From DASTQL01 sp035761805 (lineage in GTDB: Bacteria; Actinomycetota; Actinomycetes; Jiangellales; Jiangellaceae), in NCBI GenBank assembly GCA_035761805.1, contig DASTQL010000121.1:1-6831 (forward strand): a DNA stretch of 6,831 bases, written 5' to 3'. Made by a program: the position numbers and the translations under genes. The notes beneath the pieces are model-generated. The model was not told where the DNA came from. It saw only the letters and a list, made by a program, of their open reading frames with translations, and searched no databases. Shown here one piece after another: positions 4,340 to 6,831 of the stretch. Each line of letters starts with the position of its first letter. The first letter of the stretch is position 1.

Positions 4340-6573
4340 CCGGCCTCCCGTCCCAGGGGCAGCGTGGCGACGACGGTCGTGCCGCCCTCCGCCCCGCCCG
4401 CCACCCGCAGGGTGCCACCGAGCTCCGCCGCCCGCTCGCGCATCGCGGTCAGGCCGACTCCCGCTCGTACGTCGGAGGGCGGGCCGGATCCGTCGTCGGT
4501 CACCGTGACCTGGAGGGCACCGTCCAGCCGGGTCAGCTCCACGAAGCAGGTCCGGGCGTCGGCGTGGCGGACGGTGTTGGCTACGGCTTCGACGGCGATC
4601 CGGTAGGCCGCGGTCTCGACCGCTGCTGGGAGGGCGCCGAGGTCCGCTGCGGCCGACACGGTCACCGGTGGCCCGTCGACGGTGCCCGCGTGCTGCCGCA
4701 GCGCTCCGGCCAGACCCAGGTCGTCGAGTGCCGGCGGTCGTAGGTCGTAGGCCAGCCTGCGCACGTCCGAGACCAGCTCCTGGGTGCCCTCCCGTACTGA
4801 CGTGAGCACGTCCGACGCGCCGGTCGGGTCGGTCCGGACGAGGCGCCGTGCCGCCTCCGTACGCAGTCCGAGGCCGGCGATGGCCGGGCCGAGCTCGTCG
4901 TGGAGGGCGCGCCGCAGTCGACGGCGCTCCTCCTCGCGCGCGAGCACGAGGCGTTCACGGGAGTGCTGGAGGTCGGCCCGGAGCCCGAGCTCGCGGACCG
5001 CCGCGCCGACGCCACGGGCGAGGTCCTCGAGCAGCCGGCGGTCGGCCCGGCTGAACGGAGCGCCCGGGGCGCGGGGGGCCAGCAGAAGGCGGCCGATGCG
5101 CTCACCGCGGTCGACGAGCGGCAGCTCGGCGAGGTCGGTGTCGTCGGCCAACCACCGGGGCCGCGTCCCAGCCACGACCCTCCGGTCCAGGCGGCGGACT
5201 TCGATGACGACATACGGGACCCGGAGTGCGTCCGCGACGTCCTCGGCCACCGCGGGGAGCAGGTCGACGCCGCCGGCCAGGTCGAACCTCCGCCCGAGCC
5301 GGCTGAGCGCCGAGTACGGGTCGTCGCGGTCGCCGTAGAGGACCCGGCCGACCCCGCGCTGCAGCGCGACGCGGAGCGGGTTCACCGCCAGGGCGACGAC
5401 GACGGTCGCCACGATCGCGGCCGGTGTCGTGGTCTCGCCGCGCATCAGACCGGCGGCGAGCGTGACCACGAGGAGGTAGACGCTGACCAGGCTCGCGGTG
5501 AGCAGGCCGTAGACGAGACCGCGGTTGAGGACCAGGTCGAGGTCGAAGAGGCGGTACCGGGTCACGGCGACGCCGAGCCCGACGACGAAGGGCAGGGCGG
5601 CCAGCCCGATCCAGCCCGTCGGGAGTCCGGTGCCCAGCAACACCTCTGGCAGGAACCACCCGGCCAGGCCGGCGGCGACGGCCAGGGTGCCGGTGCCGAC
5701 GAGCCAGCGCACCTGTTGGCGTTCGAGAGGGTCGCGGCTCCCGCGCAGGCGGCTCAACCCGAGGGCGGTGGTCGTGAGCAGGCTCGCGATCACCACCAGG
5801 GCGCCGCCGCCGATCACCCGGCCGATCCAGTCCAGGTCGTTGGCACTCCCCGGTGCGGCGGCGGCGGCCCACCCCGCGGTGACCCAGAGCGGTGCGGTGA
5901 CGATCGCCGACCGCGTGAGCCGGTTCCTGGCGGCGAACCAGTCGAACGGGCGCGGGAAGATCAGCGCGAAGGCCAGGCCGCCGGCCCAGCCGGTGAGGTA
6001 GACGGCCTGGGTGAGCGCCAGGTAGAGCCATCGCCCGGGACCGCCGGGGACGTCGACGACCGGCAGCCAGAGCACCGCGGCGACCGAGCTGGCGCCCAGG
6101 CCGGTGGCGAAGGCGAGCAGCGCCGTGGTGGGGGCTCCCGGTCGCCGCCACGTCACGTAGGCCGCCACCGCCAGCAGCGACACCACGAAGAGGAGCGTCG
6201 GCCAGGCCGCGGCCAGGGCGGGTCCGACCTCCGGGCGGGCCAGGGTCACGGGGACGGTCCGGGTGCGCCCGTCGCGCTCGACGTCGAGCTCGACCACCTC
6301 GCCGAGCACCGGCGCGGTGGCGTCGGGGTCGGCCGCATCTGACGTGCCGGGTGCGCCCGCCAGGGGTCGGCCGTCCAGGGCGGTCACCAGGTCGCCGGAG
6401 TGCAGCGGGCAGTCGGCCGGGGCCTTGACGACGACGCCTCGGGCGGTCCAGTCGTCGGCAGCCGCGCCGACCCTGCCGCAGTCGGCGGGGGAACTCGCCA
6501 GCAGGGCGACGAAGACCGCCGCGGCGGCCAGCAGGATCGCCGACGCGACCAGCGGACGCCACCGCCGCGACAC
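4336..6573 (-). CDS. Ten-helix sensor histidine kinase with extracytoplasmic PDZ-like domain (HisKA_3 type)
   Basis: 745 residues, starting at GTG 6573; an in-frame TAG just upstream (6583-6585) rules out a longer start. Helix 1 (about 8-26) is followed by an extracytoplasmic PDZ-like domain (about 42-112) with GVVVKA (46-51) and SGDLVTALDGRPL (59-71). Nine further helices follow at about 124-142, 148-170, 182-206, 221-239, 253-273, 289-308, 319-339, 352-376 and 384-404, and positive charges fall on the cytoplasmic side throughout. The stretch TRYRLFDLDLVLNRGLVYG (338-356) is typical of a group of multi-helix kinases of Actinobacteria and Chloroflexota. A GAF-like domain (about 436-527) precedes the dimerisation domain with phospho-acceptor H558 (RALHDELGP). 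The ATPase domain shows N666 in the N-box, DDGSG (693-697) and GVGLTAMRERAAELGG (705-720). The position of the usual DxxxQ phosphatase glutamine is P563. C32 and C55 flank the start of the PDZ-like part and may form a disulfide. The signal sensed is unknown. Confidence 0.93.
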   Translation of the reverse strand: MSRRWRPLVASAILLAAAAVFVALLASSPADCGRVGAAADDWTARGVVVKAPADCPLHSGDLVTALDGRPLAGAPGTSDAADPDATAPVLGEVVELDVERDGRTRTVPVTLARPEVGPALAAAWPTLLFVVSLLAVAAYVTWRRPGAPTTALLAFATGLGASSVAAVLWLPVVDVPGGPGRWLYLALTQAVYLTGWAGGLAFALIFPRPFDWFAARNRLTRSAIVTAPLWVTAGWAAAAAPGSANDLDWIGRVIGGGALVVIASLLTTTALGLSRLRGSRDPLERQQVRWLVGTGTLAVAAGLAGWFLPEVLLGTGLPTGWIGLAALPFVVGLGVAVTRYRLFDLDLVLNRGLVYGLLTASLVSVYLLVVTLAAGLMRGETTTPAAIVATVVVALAVNPLRVALQRGVGRVLYGDRDDPYSALSRLGRRFDLAGGVDLLPAVAEDVADALRVPYVVIEVRRLDRRVVAGTRPRWLADDTDLAELPLVDRGERIGRLLLAPRAPGAPFSRADRRLLEDLARGVGAAVRELGLRADLQHSRERLVLAREEERRRLRRALHDELGPAIAGLGLRTEAARRLVRTDPTGASDVLTSVREGTQELVSDVRRLAYDLRPPALDDLGLAGALRQHAGTVDGPPVTVSAAADLGALPAAVETAAYRIAVEAVANTVRHADARTCFVELTRLDGALQVTVTDDGSGPPSDVRAGVGLTAMRERAAELGGTLRVAGGAEGGTTVVATLPLGREAG

Positions 6574-6579
6574 GGCCCC

Positions 6580-6585
6580 AGGCTA
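6580..6585 (-). promoter_or_regulatory. Candidate -10 box of the kinase promoter, leaderless start
   Basis: TAGCCT on the minus strand fits the actinobacterial -10 consensus TANNNT. It ends six bases before the GTG start at 6573, which is the spacing seen for leaderless genes whose mRNA begins at the start codon. No recognisable ribosome binding site precedes the GTG except a weak GGGG. No clear -35 box is visible, and the upstream region lies inside the divergent gene. The motif is short, so a chance match is possible. Confidence 0.45.
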
Positions 6586-6587
6586 GC

Positions 6588-6593
6588 TATGGT
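6588..6593 (+). promoter_or_regulatory. Candidate -10 box of the TrmH-family gene, leaderless start
   Basis: TATGGT on the plus strand fits TANNNT and lies seven bases before a GTG at 6601, in frame with the RNA methyltransferase. If this is the promoter, the gene would begin at that GTG and the box would include the ATG at 6589. The box sits two bases from the minus-strand candidate, back to back, so the two genes may share one divergent promoter region. The alternative is a start at ATG 6589, for which only a short AGG (6580-6582) serves as ribosome binding site. Confidence 0.35.
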
Positions 6594-6831
6594 CGGGGTG
6601 GTGCGCGATGCCCGACAGCCCGACGGGCTCCCCGACGTCGGGGTGGGTCCGTGGGTCGGCACCTGGCCCGACGACCCGCGCTACGACCCCGAGCTGCTGG
6701 AGCACGGGGACCGGCGCAACGTTGTGGACCGCTATCGCTACTGGCGACTCGAGGCCGTCGTCGCCGACCTGGACGCTCGCCGGCACCCGGTGCACGTGGC
6801 CGTCGAGAACTGGCAGCACGACCTCAACATC
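6589..6831 (+). CDS. TrmH/SpoU-family RNA 2'-O-methyltransferase (N-terminal part)
   Basis: 81 codons are visible and the gene continues past the right edge. The sequence YRYWRLEAVVADLDARR (49-65) followed by HPVHVAVENWQHDLNI (66-81) matches the start of the actinobacterial TrmH-family RNA methyltransferases that I recognise. There the next residues would be the glycine- and arginine-containing N-terminal motif of the SPOUT methyltransferase domain. These enzymes methylate the 2'-hydroxyl of a nucleotide in tRNA or rRNA, using S-adenosylmethionine. The leading PWVGTWPDDPRYDPELL segment (21-37) is also typical of this group. The catalytic core is outside the window, so the target RNA cannot be stated. 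It is divergent from the kinase with 15 bp between the start codons and is unlikely to share its pathway. The start is uncertain: ATG 6589 is annotated, with GTG at 6598 or 6601 as alternatives. Confidence 0.8.
   Translation, partial: MVGVVRDARQPDGLPDVGVGPWVGTWPDDPRYDPELLEHGDRRNVVDRYRYWRLEAVVADLDARRHPVHVAVENWQHDLNI

Noticed and set aside
3008..4606. Plus-strand open frame of 532 codons across ATPase, regulator and kinase end
   Set aside because: It crosses three well-supported minus-strand genes and an intergenic gap, and shows no recognisable motif.
4900..6342. Plus-strand open frame of 480 codons opposite the kinase
   Set aside because: Composition is dominated by Gly, Gln, Glu, Arg and Asp without any fold signature; a shadow of the kinase reading frame.
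6583..6819. Minus-strand open frame of 78 codons opposite the methyltransferase start
   Set aside because: It is antisense to a recognisable TrmH-family N-terminus and has no motif of its own.

Overview
The window is very GC-rich DNA with strong third-position G/C bias. It has GTG as well as ATG starts, possible leaderless promoters and tightly packed genes, which points to a high-GC actinomycete. The protein texture (HisKA_3 kinase, TrmH-like and DUF368 N-termini) suggests a Nocardioides-like member of the Propionibacteriales, but that assignment is an impression, not a measurement. No rRNA, tRNA, CRISPR array, insertion sequence or prophage gene was seen.

Layout. Almost everything is on the minus strand and reads from right to left as one compact cluster: (1) a 745-residue membrane sensor histidine kinase with an extracytoplasmic PDZ-like domain (6573-4336); (2) a NarL/LuxR-type response regulator (4339-3665, ATGA overlap with the kinase); (3) after a 78-bp gap holding a strong hairpin, an ABC-transporter ATPase (3586-2948); (4) an ABC-2-type six-helix permease (2951-2142, GTGA overlap); (5) a 145-residue four-helix membrane protein resembling DUF6220 (2145-1708, ATGA overlap); (6) a membrane-anchored three-domain multicopper oxidase (1739-219, 32-nt overlap with gene 5); (7) the first 65 codons of a DUF368 (PopT-like polyprenyl-phosphate transporter) gene, running off the left edge. 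At the right edge a TrmH/SpoU-family RNA methyltransferase starts divergently, with only 15 bp between it and the kinase start.

How they may work together. The kinase and regulator form a two-component pair that probably senses something outside the membrane and may control the genes just downstream. The ABC pair, the small membrane protein and the oxidase are linked by overlapping start and stop codons, so they are probably co-translated and work together at the cell envelope. The oxidase has a complete set of copper ligands. A role in copper handling, oxidative maturation or export of a substrate is possible, but the sequence alone does not decide it. The gap and hairpin after the regulator may separate two transcription units or tune expression within one.
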